A program made the position numbers and the translations under genes. The notes beneath the pieces were generated by a model. That model made no database searches, was not told where the DNA came from, and was given only the letters and a program-made list of their open reading frames with translations. 64,000 bases of DNA from Phaseolus vulgaris (taxonomy: Eukaryota > Streptophyta > Magnoliopsida > Fabales > Fabaceae). How positions within the stretch are numbered: position 1 is the first letter of the stretch; the number at the start of each line of letters is the position of its first letter. This document shows positions 42,755 to 53,138 of this stretch, piece by piece. The stretch is from positions 28,245,520-28,309,519 of the forward strand of contig NC_023758.2 of NCBI RefSeq assembly GCF_000499845.2, given 5' to 3'.

Positions 42755-45515
42755 ATATCTAGTAATGTAATGACAAGTTCAGTGACTTTGTACACAATAA
42801 ATGGCTTATATATGAGGTGTGCAAGGCGGAGAGATGTTTGGATGGCTTTGGAAGGAAGGAGGGGAGAATCTTGTTGGTAGAACAAAGTCGAAACTTTTTT
42901 AAACAAGAAGTTGTTTTGTATCAGAAAGCCCGTCAAAAGTGACTGAAACAATGTGATTTAAACTCAGTTTTTTCATTCGACAATTAAGTGGAGAAGAGCG
43001 AGAAACATGATTAATGGGGTCTTTGAGAATGGTTAGTGGTGTGAAGATAAGGAAGTGGTTAAAGCTAAGGTTAGATATTTTTTCAAGTCCAAATTTGACA
43101 GGGATCTTGGGCTGCAAGTCAGGTTGGATAATGTAGGTTTCAATACTATTTTTAGAGTTGACAACGCGATGCTGGTAGGCGCCTTTTTAGAAGAGGAAAT
43201 TAAGAATGGAGTTTGGAGATGTGACAGCTCGAAGAGCCATGGTCCTGATGGTTTTAATTTTGGTTTCATTAAATTTTGTTGGGATTGCTTAAAGAAGAAT
43301 ATTCTTTTGGCAGTGAATGATTTCGCAAATAGAGGAAAATGGCCTAGGGGGTCAAACACTTTGTTTATGTTTCAGATCCCTAAATCCGTCAATCCGCAAG
43401 AGTTGTGTGATTTCAGACCTATTTCGCTGGTGGGGTGCCTTTTTAAGATTATTTCTAAGATTTTGTCTATCAGGTTGAAGAAAATGATGAATAAAGTCAT
43501 TAACGTTGGACAATCTGCTTTCTTTAATGGATAGCGTACTTGTGGCCAATGAAGTTTTAGAGGAGGTGAAGAGAAAGAAGAAGAGCTGCATTTTTTTTAA
43601 GGTGGATTATGAGAAAGAATATGACTCGGTGCGACAGGAATTTATTTACTACATGTTAGATAGGCTTGGGTTCTGCGAGAAGTGGAGCTTCTGGATTAAA
43701 TATTGTTTGGAATCTGCGTTGGTGTTTATTCTAGTAGATGAGAGTCTGTTGAAGCAGTTTACTCCGAAGAAAGGTCTGAAGCAAGGTGATCCTTTAGCAC
43801 CATTCTTGTTTCTTATCACAGTCGAAGGGCTAGTCGAGGTTTCAAAGAAAGTTGTTCGGAAGAACTTGATTGAGAGTCTGGAGATTGGATGCAAGAAGGT
43901 TAAGGTCAATATGCTTCAGTACGCAGATGACACTTTGTTCTTTTGCAATGCTAACACTAAAAACGTGTTTAACTTAAAGGTCATTCTGAATTGCTTTGAG
44001 CTAGCTTCTAGTCTTAAGGTGAATTTCTTGAAAACCAGAATTGGAGGGGTGAAAGTCGATCAGGCTGTTACTCTTCGCTTTGCGAGGTGACGAAAATTCC
44101 TTTCAAATACTCGGGGTTGCCAGTTGAGGGGTGTCATAAGAGGAGCGCGTTTTGGGAAGGCGTTGTTGACAAAAAAAAGAATAGATTGAACAAATGGAAG
44201 GGTAGATTCATCTCGATGGCTGGGAGGATTTGTCTAATCAAATCTGTATTTTCGTCTATATCGTTGTTCTATTTATCTTTGTTCAAGATGTTTTCTACTG
44301 TGTTGAAGAAGATCGTGTCTATACAAAGGAATTTTTCATGAGGTTGGGGGTCCGAAGGGAGGAAAATTGTCTGGGTATCTTGAGATAAGGTGTGCGAGTC
44401 TCGGAAAGCAAGCGATCTTGGCATCCTTAATATCAAGCTCTTTAATGCGACCTTATTGGAAAAATGGATCTGGCATTTGAGTTTGAGTAAGGGAGGGCAT
44501 TGGAAGGAAATTCTAGAGTCTAAGTATGGTGGTTGGAGAAGTTTAAAAGAGCAAAGGTTCCTCATCTCAAACTCTCTTTGGTTGAGAGATTTAAAGGAGG
44601 TCTGGAAGCTGGAGATTTGGGAAAGGTCATTTGAAGACAACTCCAGGTGGGAAGTTGGTAATGAGAAAGAGTTATTTTTCTGGTAAGATAATTGGTTGGG
44701 TTCTGACATTCTAAAAAGTAGATTTCCAACGCTTTTCTCTCTAGCAATAACCAAAGATGCTAAGATTTTTTGTTGTGGGGATTGGATTAATAATGAAATT
44801 TCTTTTGGAGAAGGGGACTTTTCAATTGGAAGAAGGAACATGTTAGTTAGCTTCTTGAGGCAGTGCACGATTCGAGACTCATCTTTGAAATCGATGATAG
44901 TTGGGTTTAAAAGGACGGTGATTGCATTGAGTATTCACCTAATAATGCGTACAATTTTTTAAGGGGTAAGGTAGTTGGGGAGCCCACGAGCTTGTATAAC
45001 TCTCTTTGGAAGATGAAAGTTTTGCCCTTAGCCCATGTCACAACTTGGAGGGTTCTGGAAAATAAGATTGTTGCTAAGGTTAATTTGGTAAGACATGGGG
45101 TTGTGGTTGGAAATATTTCTTGTTGCCTCTACGGGGTGAATTAGGAGACAACAAGTCATTTGTTTTTTAATGCAGAATTGCTTGGCTTGTTTGAAATCTT
45201 TGTTATGCCTGGTTAGGGTTGAACTCGGTTGACTATCATGCTTCTGCCTTATATTTCTTACAATTTAATTTGTCTGGTGCGCCTACATTTGTTAATTTAG
45301 TTTTTTGAATTGTCTGGATTGCTTTGGTTAATGAGATTTGGAGACATCAGAATAATAATTTTTTTAAGGGAGGAGTGATAGATCATTTCAAAATCTTCTC
45401 GATGACTTAATTGAAGGTCTCGTCTTGGGTAACCTCCAAAGTTCCTTCAACTTGTTTTTTCTTTTCAGATTGGTGGTTGATCCTTTGACTTGTATGTTTT
45501 CGATTAAAAATAAGT
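42755..45515 (+). pseudogene. 5'-truncated LINE ORF2 (reverse transcriptase, zf-RVT)
   Basis: It starts within the linker after the endonuclease (DKFSDFVHNKW, about 42768, matching RFKDFVRRKW in the 21-kb LINE). It continues with DSSKSHGPDGFNFGFIKFCW, FRPISLVGCLFKIISK, CIFFKVDYEKEYDSV, KQGDPLAPFLFL and the catalytic QYADDTLFFC (about 43917-43946). Later segments carry zf-RVT-like TTWRVLENKIVAKV and a broken cysteine cluster. It is interrupted by stops at 43531-43533, 44088-44090, 44339-44341 and 44684-44686 and by others after 44950. The DYEKEYDS box has E where relatives have A. The end near 45515 lacks the GATAAAA tail. A non-functional member of the same LINE lineage. Confidence 0.8.
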
Positions 45516-46221
45516 GATTTATTTTAGACAAATCAGATGTTGATTTTGTTGGTTGTGAGAAAATGTTGATTTGTTTTGACAAATTGAGTGTTAGATGTAA
45601 AGATATGCCATTGAAAATCAATCAATCAATACAAATAATAAAGTATTAAATAATTGTACTAATTAATAATTATTTAAAATTTAATAAGATATTGATCGAT
45701 GTACTTTATTTTAAAATTTAATTCTAAAATTAAAATAGTTTAAATCAACCCGTCTAAACAAAATATCAATAAAACAAAATACTTTAATTGTGCTAGATCC
45801 TATAATTAAAAATTGTTAAAGGAATGTCGTAATATACCTACTCACCTTATTCAAAATGACTTGTCACTATCTACTATTGTCCTTCTATTTTTCATATATT
45901 TTATTTTAGTGTAAAATATGTTCGGAGAAAACAGTTGGTGGGAGGATTGGTAATTATTTTGATGTTATTTTTGTACCAAGTTTTTTTTATGATTATGGTG
46001 GTGGGAGACATTGTTGTTTTGGTTTTGCTAGATATCCTTTTGTATAAGGTTGGAGAATAAGTGTTTTCTCTAATTTAATTAATTCATTTTTATCCAAATT
46101 TAATTTCAAACAAACTTGATAAATGCAAATGCATAACCATGCACATCTTTTTGTCATCTCAATCCATGGTCTTTAATTAACTGTAAAAAATAATTTAAAC
46201 ACTCTTCAAACACCAATATTA
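45516..46221. other. AT-rich spacer before the Tat element
   Basis: No gene is visible. Part of the first 100 bp may be a divergent LINE 3'UTR. Confidence 0.35.
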
Positions 46222-46226
46222 TAGTC

Positions 46227-46860
46227 TGTACCGGTACTGGGCGAGGCTAAGACCTGCCTAGCTGCCCGACACCCAGTTGGTTTGCCTGAGAGACTGAATG
46301 GTCGAGACCTTTGGATGTTTGGCCGAGAGACCGAGTGGCCGAGACCTTTGGGGACTTGGCCGAGAGACCGAGACCTTAGAAGACCTAACTGGGACGGTCG
46401 AAGACCACATGGATTTGGCCGATGGCCGACCCTCACCATGAGAAGGTGGCCGATGGCCGAACCCCATCACAATTAATTCTCAAACCAAGCTCAATGAAGC
46501 TAATCCACCATCAAGAATTAGGTAATGCAACCCTAAGCGATATCCACCTCGATAAACGGGCCCAACAAGGTAGACCCATAAGAATAATATAAATAGCACA
46601 CATTCCAAGGAGTAAGGTACGTCATTTATTACTGTTCACCTACCTGAGAGCTGACCATCCGCTTTACTGACTTGAGCGTCGGAGTGCCTTCGCAGGTACC
46701 CCCACCATCCGGTGTTCACCCGACGACTGAGTGCCGAGTGCTGAGGGATAAGCAGGAGGACGAGAAGAATCCCAGTTCATCACCCAGTCACCTGCCCGTA
46801 CCGAAGGAAGGAGAAGAAGACTTCAATAGTTCTCTAGGTCCCATCTCCCTAGCAGGAACA
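46227..46860 (+). repeat. 5' LTR of the Tat element (634 bp)
   Basis: TG...CA ends. A TATAAATAG box at 46588-46596 marks the likely promoter, placing the transcript start near 46620. Short direct repeats of GGCCGAGAGACCGAG type lie at 46310-46370. The block CGTCGGAGTGCCTTCGCAGGTACC (46677-46700 region) is related to the solo LTR at 40353. The last 154 bp (46707-46860) are identical to the 3' remnant at 55037-55190. Confidence 0.9.
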
Positions 46861-46862
46861 AT

Positions 46863-46880
46863 TGGCGCCCACCGTGGGGC
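46863..46880 (+). other. Primer-binding site, tRNA-Lys type
   Basis: TGGCGCCCACCGTGGGGC begins 2 bp after the LTR. It is the exact complement of a tRNA 3' end GCCCCACGGTGGGCGCCA, which I recall as tRNA-Lys(CUU). This is the minus-strand priming site for reverse transcription. Confidence 0.7.
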
Positions 46881-46910
46881 CGAGGGATACTAGCTGAAGG
46901 AAAAAAGTAT

Positions 46911-48238
46911 ATGGTTTCAACAAGAAGCATGGAAAGAATGACTGAAGCCGACCAAACAATGCTGCTGCTGTCTCTCCAGAGGGAGATGGCCGAGATGCGA
47001 AGAAAGGCCGAGGAGGCCACTCAGAAAAATGAGCAAGAGCTGCAGGTTCTCCGCAGGGAGAACGAAGATATGAGAAAGAAGCTGGGGGAGGGAGGACCCT
47101 CTGTCATACCGACGAACGTGGTCGGCAAGTCCTACACCTCTCCCCCAACCCGGATGTGGCCGAGGGGACGAGAGGCCGACCCCCTCCCCGCGGAACTGAG
47201 ATGGGCGACGAGTCATGCCTAATCAGGTCCACCCGGACGACCCTGACGGCCGACCCGAACCGCCGACATCCCTTTACAAACAACATCATCGAAGTCCCAC
47301 TTCCTGAGAAGTGGAAGGGTTTCAACCGAGACCAATACGACGGGTCGACCGACCTGGACGAGCATATGGACGCCTACACCACCCATATGAGTCTCTACAC
47401 CTCGGACGACGCCGTCTTGTGCCGAGCGTTCCCCACATCCTTGAAGGGTGCAGCCCGTAGTTGGTTCACCAAGCTCTCACCCAACTCCATCGACAGCTTT
47501 GCCACGCTCGTCGCAAAGTTCGAAACACAGTTCGCGACCAGCCGGCCGCACCATCTGACCTCCATCGCTCTGGTAGGCATCCGCCAGGAGAAGGGAGAGT
47601 CGCTGAGAACCTTCGTGGATAGGTTCAGCAAAGTGGCGATAAGCATCCGAAATCTGAGTCCGGATGTCGCCATGCACCACATGCTGACGGCTCTGCGTCC
47701 AGGGCCCTTTGCCGACAACCTATGCATGCAGCCGGCCGACAGCCTGGACGAGCTGCGAAAGAGAGCCGCTAAGTACATGCAGCTGGAGGAACTAAGAGAG
47801 TTCCGCAACCAGGCCCGTGCCGAGACCGGCGAAGAGAGGAAGGAAGAAAAGGACCGCCAAGCGCGGCCGATACAGAGAACTGACCGGCGACGGGAGAATC
47901 GAGACCGACCAATTCGATTCTCGAGATACACGCCGTTGACGGCTGAGAGAGGGAGGATCTTGGACGAAACCCTCAACGCCAAGTTGATCCCTCCGCCAAG
48001 GAAGGTGGCCAGCCCAAATAATGCCGACCGGAGGAAGCAGTGTCGGTACCACCAAAACACCGGACACTCGACCGACGAGTGTCAGGCTCTCAAGGATAAG
48101 ATCGAGGAACTCATCCAAGCCGGGCATCTCCGACGTTTCGTCCGGAATGGCCGAGACCCACCCGGCCGGGAGGATCCACCCAGGCGGACGAGGTCACCTC
48201 AACGCGGCCGAAGTGACCGAAATGCAAGAGGCGACTGA
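46911..48238 (+). pseudogene. Tat gag (frameshifted, ends at a nonsense codon)
   Basis: The ATG at 46911 (MVSTRSMERMTEADQ) opens a coiled-coil N-terminus (LQREMAEMRRKAEEATQ). The frame shifts once between about 47136 and 47160, after which the Retrotrans_gag region continues in another frame: FTNNIIEVPLPEKWKGF, YTSDDAVLCRAFPTSLKG, WFTKLSPNSIDSF and so on. A CX2-4-H type cysteine/histidine cluster (CRYHQNTGHSTDEC) near residue 300 is a degenerate zinc knuckle. A TGA at 48236-48238 interrupts the frame, which otherwise continues directly into protease. Gag forms the particle core in the cytoplasm. Confidence 0.85.
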
Positions 48239-48895
48239 CAACCCGCAAGGGCCGACCGCCCACGAAGAGACGATCCCCCCAGGGAGGCCGATCAGAGAGG
48301 TAACCGAGAGGTTATCAATACTATAGCCGGCGGCTTCGCCGGAGGAGGAAGCACGAACAACGCTCGAAAGAGGCACCTCCGGGCGGTACATCAAGTGAAC
48401 ACGGTGGCATTCCGACCGAGGATGCCACCCATCACTTTCATGGACGAGGACTTCAAGGGCGTAGACTACCGCCAGCAGGACGACCCGATGGTGATAGCGG
48501 TCGACATAGACCGATTCACCATACGGAAGACCCTCGTGGACCAAGGAAGCTCGGTGGATATCCTTTACTGGAAAACTTTCAAGGCTGTGAGGATGGCCGG
48601 GACCGAGATGATGCCATACGACGACCACGTGGTAGGATTCTCGAGCGAGAGGGTGGGCACCAAGGGTTATATCGACCTATACAGCACCTTCGGAGAGGGG
48701 AAGAGCACCAGGACCATCAAAATCCGATACCTGGTCATTGACGCCCACACTTCCTACAACATCCTCCTCGGCCGACCATCCATCAACCGGCTGATGGTCA
48801 TAGTATCAACCCCCCACCTCGCAATGAAGTTTCCCTCCAGAACAGGGGACATTCTCACGGTCCACGTAGACCAAAAAGAAGCACGAGAGTGCTAA
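48239..48895 (+). pseudogene. Tat aspartic protease region
   Basis: In the same frame as gag. The upstream linker reads INTIAGGFAGGGSTNNARKR, followed by AFRPRMPPITFMDEDF and the active-site box TLVDQGSSVDIL (DxGSS; the Q variant is usual in this group). The second half has YNILLGRPSINRL, the flap/ILGR motif. It ends at an in-frame TAA (48893-48895) beyond which homologous sequence continues in the same frame. The enzyme cuts the polyprotein in the particle. Confidence 0.85.
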
Positions 48896-50257
48896 GCCGA
48901 GAGCCTCCGGGTGGAACCTTTAAGGGCCGACTCCTCTCCCCTCAGAGTAAAGAAGTCCTCCCGAAAAGACCGCTCCCTCAGGAAGGACCGCCCGAGGGAA
49001 ATCAGGCCAACCGTGGCGTTGGTGGACCTCGACCCCCGGGCGACCGAAGACAGACTGGAGGCAAGAGAAGAGCTAAGGAGAGTCCCCCTCCTCGACGAAG
49101 AAGACAACACGGCTGTAGGAACAGCCTTGGCAGCGGCCGAGGCCGAGATCTTGCATGCCGCACTAAAAAAGAACATCGACATGTTCGCTTGGACGCCGGC
49201 CGACATGCCGGGTGTGAGCCCCGATGTCATCACCCATCGGTTGTCAATATTCAAGGAAGCCCGCCCGATCTCCCAAAAGAAGAGGGACTTGGGCAACGAA
49301 AAGCGACTCGCGGCAAAGGAGGAAGCGGGCAATCTCTTGTCGGCCGGATTCATAAGGGAGGCCCGATACACGACATGGCTGGCCAACGTCGTCATGGTTA
49401 CCAAGCCTAACGGTAACTGGAGGATGTGCGTTGACTACAGAAACATCAACAGCGCATGCCCGAAGGACACCTACCCCCTCCCGAGCATTGACTGCCTGGT
49501 GGATGGGGCGGCCGACCACAAAATTATGAGCTTCCTGGACGCTTACTCTGGCTATAACCAGATAAGCATGCACCCGAGGGACAAGGAGAAGACGGCCTTC
49601 ATGACGGCCGACGCCAACTACTACTACGAGGTCATGCCGTTCGGCCTCAAGAACGCCAGGGCGACCTACCAGCGTCTCATGGACAAAATTTTCAAGGATC
49701 TGATAGGCCGGGCGGTAGAAGTCTATGTGGACGACATAGTCGTGAAAGTCTATGTGGACGACATAGTCGTGAAGTCCGACTCGTTTGAACAGCATCTGAA
49801 GGATCTGGACGAGGTCTTCAGGGCTCTAAGGGGAGTCAACATGAAACTCAACCCCGAAAAATGTACTTTCGGGGTGGAAGGAGGAAAGTTCCTAGGCTTC
49901 ATGCTCACCCACCGAGGGATAGAGGCCAACCCCGACAAATGTCAGGCCATACTCAGCATGAGAATCCCGAACACCGTGAAGGAGGTACAACAACTCCTTG
50001 GGCGGCTGACCGCCCTCTCTCGATTTGTCCCCCGCATGGCCAAGAGGACGAGGCCGATCGTTCAGTTGCTCCGAAAGGGCAAAAAATTCATCTGGGACGA
50101 CCAATGTGAGGAAATCTTCAAACAATTCAAGGAGTTCCTCACATCCCCGACCGTCATCCAAAAGCCGAGGCCCGACATCTCAATCCTGGTATATCTAGCA
50201 GTCTCGAAAGAAGCTGTCAGCGCCGCCCTAGTGCAGGAAGCCGAGGGCGAGGAGTGA
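48896..50257 (+). pseudogene. Tat reverse transcriptase and start of RNase H 1
   Basis: The same frame continues past the TAA. RT motifs: FIREARYTTWLANVVMV, NWRMCVDYRNINSACPKDTYPLP, FLDAYSGYNQI, FMTADANYYYEVMPFGLKNA and the catalytic YVDDIVVK box, which is present twice in tandem (49721-49774). Then LGFMLTHRGIEANP and VQQLLGRLTALSRFVP. The first RNase H starts at about 50170 (LVYLAVSKEAVSAALV) and is cut by a TGA at 50255-50257, one base from the TGG expected before PIYFISR. The duplicated catalytic box would add nine residues next to the active site and probably inactivates it. Confidence 0.88.
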
Positions 50258-51154
50258 CCCATATACTTTATCAGCCGAACCCTCCACTTGGCCGAAACCC
50301 GATATCAGATGATTGAGAAGGTGGCTCTCGCACTCGTCCTCACGGCAAGGCGGATGCGCCCCTACTTCCAAAATCACTCCATAACTGTAAGAACCGACTA
50401 CCCTATTTTTAAAATTTTATCTAAACCGGACCTTGCAGGGAGGATGATAGGATGGTCGGTCGAACTCTCCGAGTTTGACATACGCTATGAGCCGAGGGGC
50501 GCCATCAAGTCTAAGTGCTTGGCCGACTTCTCGGCCGAGCTGACACCGCTGCCCACCCTTTCGGGCGGTTGGACTCTCTATGTGGACGGCTCCTCAAATA
50601 AAACAGCCTGTGGAGCGGAAGTCGTCCTGGAGGGGCCGAGCGACCTCTTCTTGGAACAAGCCCTCCAGTTTGGATTCCGGGCGACCAACAATCAGGCCGA
50701 GTACAAAGCCCTGCTGGCTGGGCTGAACCTAGCCTACGACATGGGAGCGTGCGAGGTCACATGCAAAAGCGACTCCCAGGTGATGGTCGGCCAAGTCAAT
50801 GGAGATTTCGAAGTTAAAGAGTCTTTGCTGCAGCGGTACTCCCACGCGGCCAAAAACAGTATCGTCCGCTTCAGCAAAGCACCCTTGCAACACATACCGA
50901 GGGAGGACAACAAGAGGGCCGACATCCTGTCCAAGTTCTCGGTCACCAAAAAGAAGAGTCACCAGAGGTCGGTCATACAAATATGGCTGAGACATCCAAG
51001 TGTTACGGAGACCGAGACCGAGTGTATGGCCGTAGAAGAAGAAGAGGCTGAGGCCGAGGCCGACAATTGGATGACACCCGTCATCCAATACCTGACGGAC
51101 GGCACGTGCACGGCCGACCAAGAGAAGGCGATGAAGCAACAATGCGCCCGGTAA
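50258..51154 (+). pseudogene. Tat RNase H 1 end and second RNase H
   Basis: The frame resumes PIYFISRTLHLAETRYQMIEK and ADFSAELTP, then a second, separate RNase H: LYVDGSSNKTACGAEVVL (first Asp), NNQAEYKALLAGL (Glu), KSDSQVMVGQVNG (Asp) and PREDNKRADILSKF (final Asp). A second RNase H domain of this archaeal-like type is typical of Tat elements. An acidic stretch (EEEEAEAEAD) links to integrase. It ends with TAA at 51152-51154, again within an otherwise continuous frame. Confidence 0.85.
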
Positions 51155-52291
51155 ACCATGATCAACGAAGATTTGTATCGGAGAGGCTACTCAACCCCTC
51201 TGCTAAAATGCATAACCAGCAAAAGGGCCGAGTACATCCTGGCCGAGATCCATGAAGGAGTCTGCGGAAATCACGCCGGGGCGAGAACTATGGCCGCCAA
51301 GGTCTTGAGAGCCGGCTACTACTGGCCGACCATACAGGGCGACTGTGCCGAATACGTAAAGAAATGTGCCAAGTGCCAAGAATTCGGCCCCCTCCTCCAC
51401 ACTAGGCCGGAAGAGCTGCACAGCATCATCTCCCCGTGGCCGTTCGCCATGTGGGGGATGGACATTATCGGACCATTCTCCCCAGGGAAGGGGCAGACCA
51501 AGTTCCTCCTGGTGGGAGTCGACTACTTCACAAAATGGATTGAGGTCGAGCCCCTCGCCTCCATCTCGGCAAAGAATGTGCAAAACTTCGTATGGAAAAA
51601 CATTGTCTGCCGATTCGGCGTCCCACACACAATAATAACTGACAATGGCCGACAGTTCATCGACCGAGGCCTACAGTCCTTTTATGATGACCTGGGCATC
51701 AAATCAATCATGGCCTCGGTGGAACACCCACAAACCAATGGGCAAGCTGAGGCCGCCAACAAGGTCATACTCAACGAGCTGAAGAAGCGGCTGGGCAAAG
51801 CAAAGGGCCGATGGACCGAGGAACTGATCGAGTTACTTTGGGCGTACAGGTGCACCCCGCAAACTACCACACAGGAAACACCCTACAGTCTGACGTACGG
51901 GACCGAGGCCATGATCCCGGTTGAGGTGGCCGAGCCCACCATACGACGGCAAATGTTCGATCTCACCCTAAACGAGGAAAGCCTAGCGGTTAACCTCGAC
52001 CTGGTAAGTGCGCTCTGCGACAAAAGCAAGATTCGGGAGGCTGCCTGCAAAGCCCGGGCGTCCAGACGATACAACACCAAAATCCGGCCGAGGGGTTTCC
52101 AGAAGGGCGATCTCGTCTGGAGAATGCGCAGCGATGCAAGAAAAAAGGAAGGGAAGTTCTCATCCAACTGGGAGGGGCCTTTCCGAGTCCGAGAAGTCGC
52201 ACAAGGAGGAGCCTATCATCTAGAATGGCTTTCAGGAAAAATTGTACCGAGGACGTAGAATACCACGCACCTCAAGTTCTATTACAGCTAA
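51155..52291 (+). pseudogene. Tat integrase
   Basis: An HHCC zinc-binding domain (HEGVCGNHAGARTM, then CAEYVKKCAKC) is followed by the DDE core: WGMDIIGPF (D), ITDNGRQFID (D) and EHPQTNGQAEAANK (E). The C-terminal part KGDLVWRM and SNWEGPFRVREV is the usual gypsy tail. A TAG at 52256-52258 follows VPRT, where relatives have Trp; the frame then runs NTTHLKFYYS to the natural stop TAA at 52289-52291. Integrase inserts the cDNA in the nucleus and makes the 5-bp duplication. Confidence 0.88.
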
Positions 52292-52465
52292 AATCAATAA
52301 AATCACGCACTCTTTCCTCACCCAACCAGGGAGGTTTTAACGAGGCGTTTTCATCCAAGTAGTTAGAAATATTCTGCCACCACCTCTCCAAAATATTCCG
52401 TCGTACAAGCAACGACAGGCCGCCCGATTGCTCGATTAAACATCGCAAGTGCCAGCCAACCGACT

Positions 52466-52975
52466 CTCCACTTGCTCGATTAACGTCGCAAGTGCCGGCC
52501 AGCCGATCGCCCACTTGCTCGATTAACATCGCAAGTGCCGGCCAACTGATCGCCCACTTGCTCGATTAACATCGCAAGTGCCGGCCAACTGATCGCCCAC
52601 TTGCTCGATTAACATCACAAGTGCCGGCCAACCGAATTTTTAACACTCGCAATTAGTGGCCGATCGCCCATATCTTACTTGCTCGAGTTTAACGATCGCA
52701 ATTAATGGCCGATCGCCCACATTTCACTTGCTCGAGTTTAACGCTCGCAATTAATGGCCGATCGCCTATATCTTACTTGCTCGAGTTTACCGCTCGTAAT
52801 CAATGGCCGATCGCCCACATTTCACTTGCTCGATTTTTAACACTCGCAATTAATGGCCGATCGCCCATATCTTACTTGCTCGAATTTACCGCTCGCAATT
52901 AATGGCCGATCGCCCGCATTTCACTTGCTCGATTCTTAACACTCGCAATTAATGGCCGACCGCCCGAATTAATGA
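52466..52975 (+). repeat. Tandem arrays: 43-bp units, then 49-bp units in alternating pairs
   Basis: CTTGCTCGATTAAC recurs at 52471, 52514, 52557 and 52600, a period of exactly 43 bp. It is followed by CTTGCTCGA at 52678, 52727, 52776, 52825, 52875 and 52924, a period of 49-50 bp. In the second array, units preceded by TATCTTA and by CATTTCA alternate strictly, so the real period is a 98-bp dimer. The GGCCGATCGCCCA core is shared. It lies in the untranslated region after integrase, where Tat elements commonly accumulate such arrays. Confidence 0.85.
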
Positions 52976-53138
52976 GAGGCCGACTGAAAATTTTTATGCA
53001 AAACTCAAAGGAAAGTTGGACAATATATTAAGCATTAAAACTGGGCGATACATCAGAAAATTAGGTAAAAAGGCCACGCCCCAGCCCCGGAGGATAACAA
53101 AAGAAGGAAAAAGCCACAACCCGGCCAAAGGTATAAGC

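Noticed and set aside
46206..46476. Short frames on both strands over the 5' LTR
   Set aside because: They are open only because the LTR is GC-rich and repetitive (GGCCGAG words); no protein motif is present.
47395..48060. 221-codon minus-strand frame opposite gag
   Set aside because: Antisense shadow of the gag codon pattern; the plus strand carries clear gag homology.
48889..49410. Long alternative frames overlapping the RT start
   Set aside because: RT motifs are all in the other plus frame; these are shadows in GC-rich DNA.
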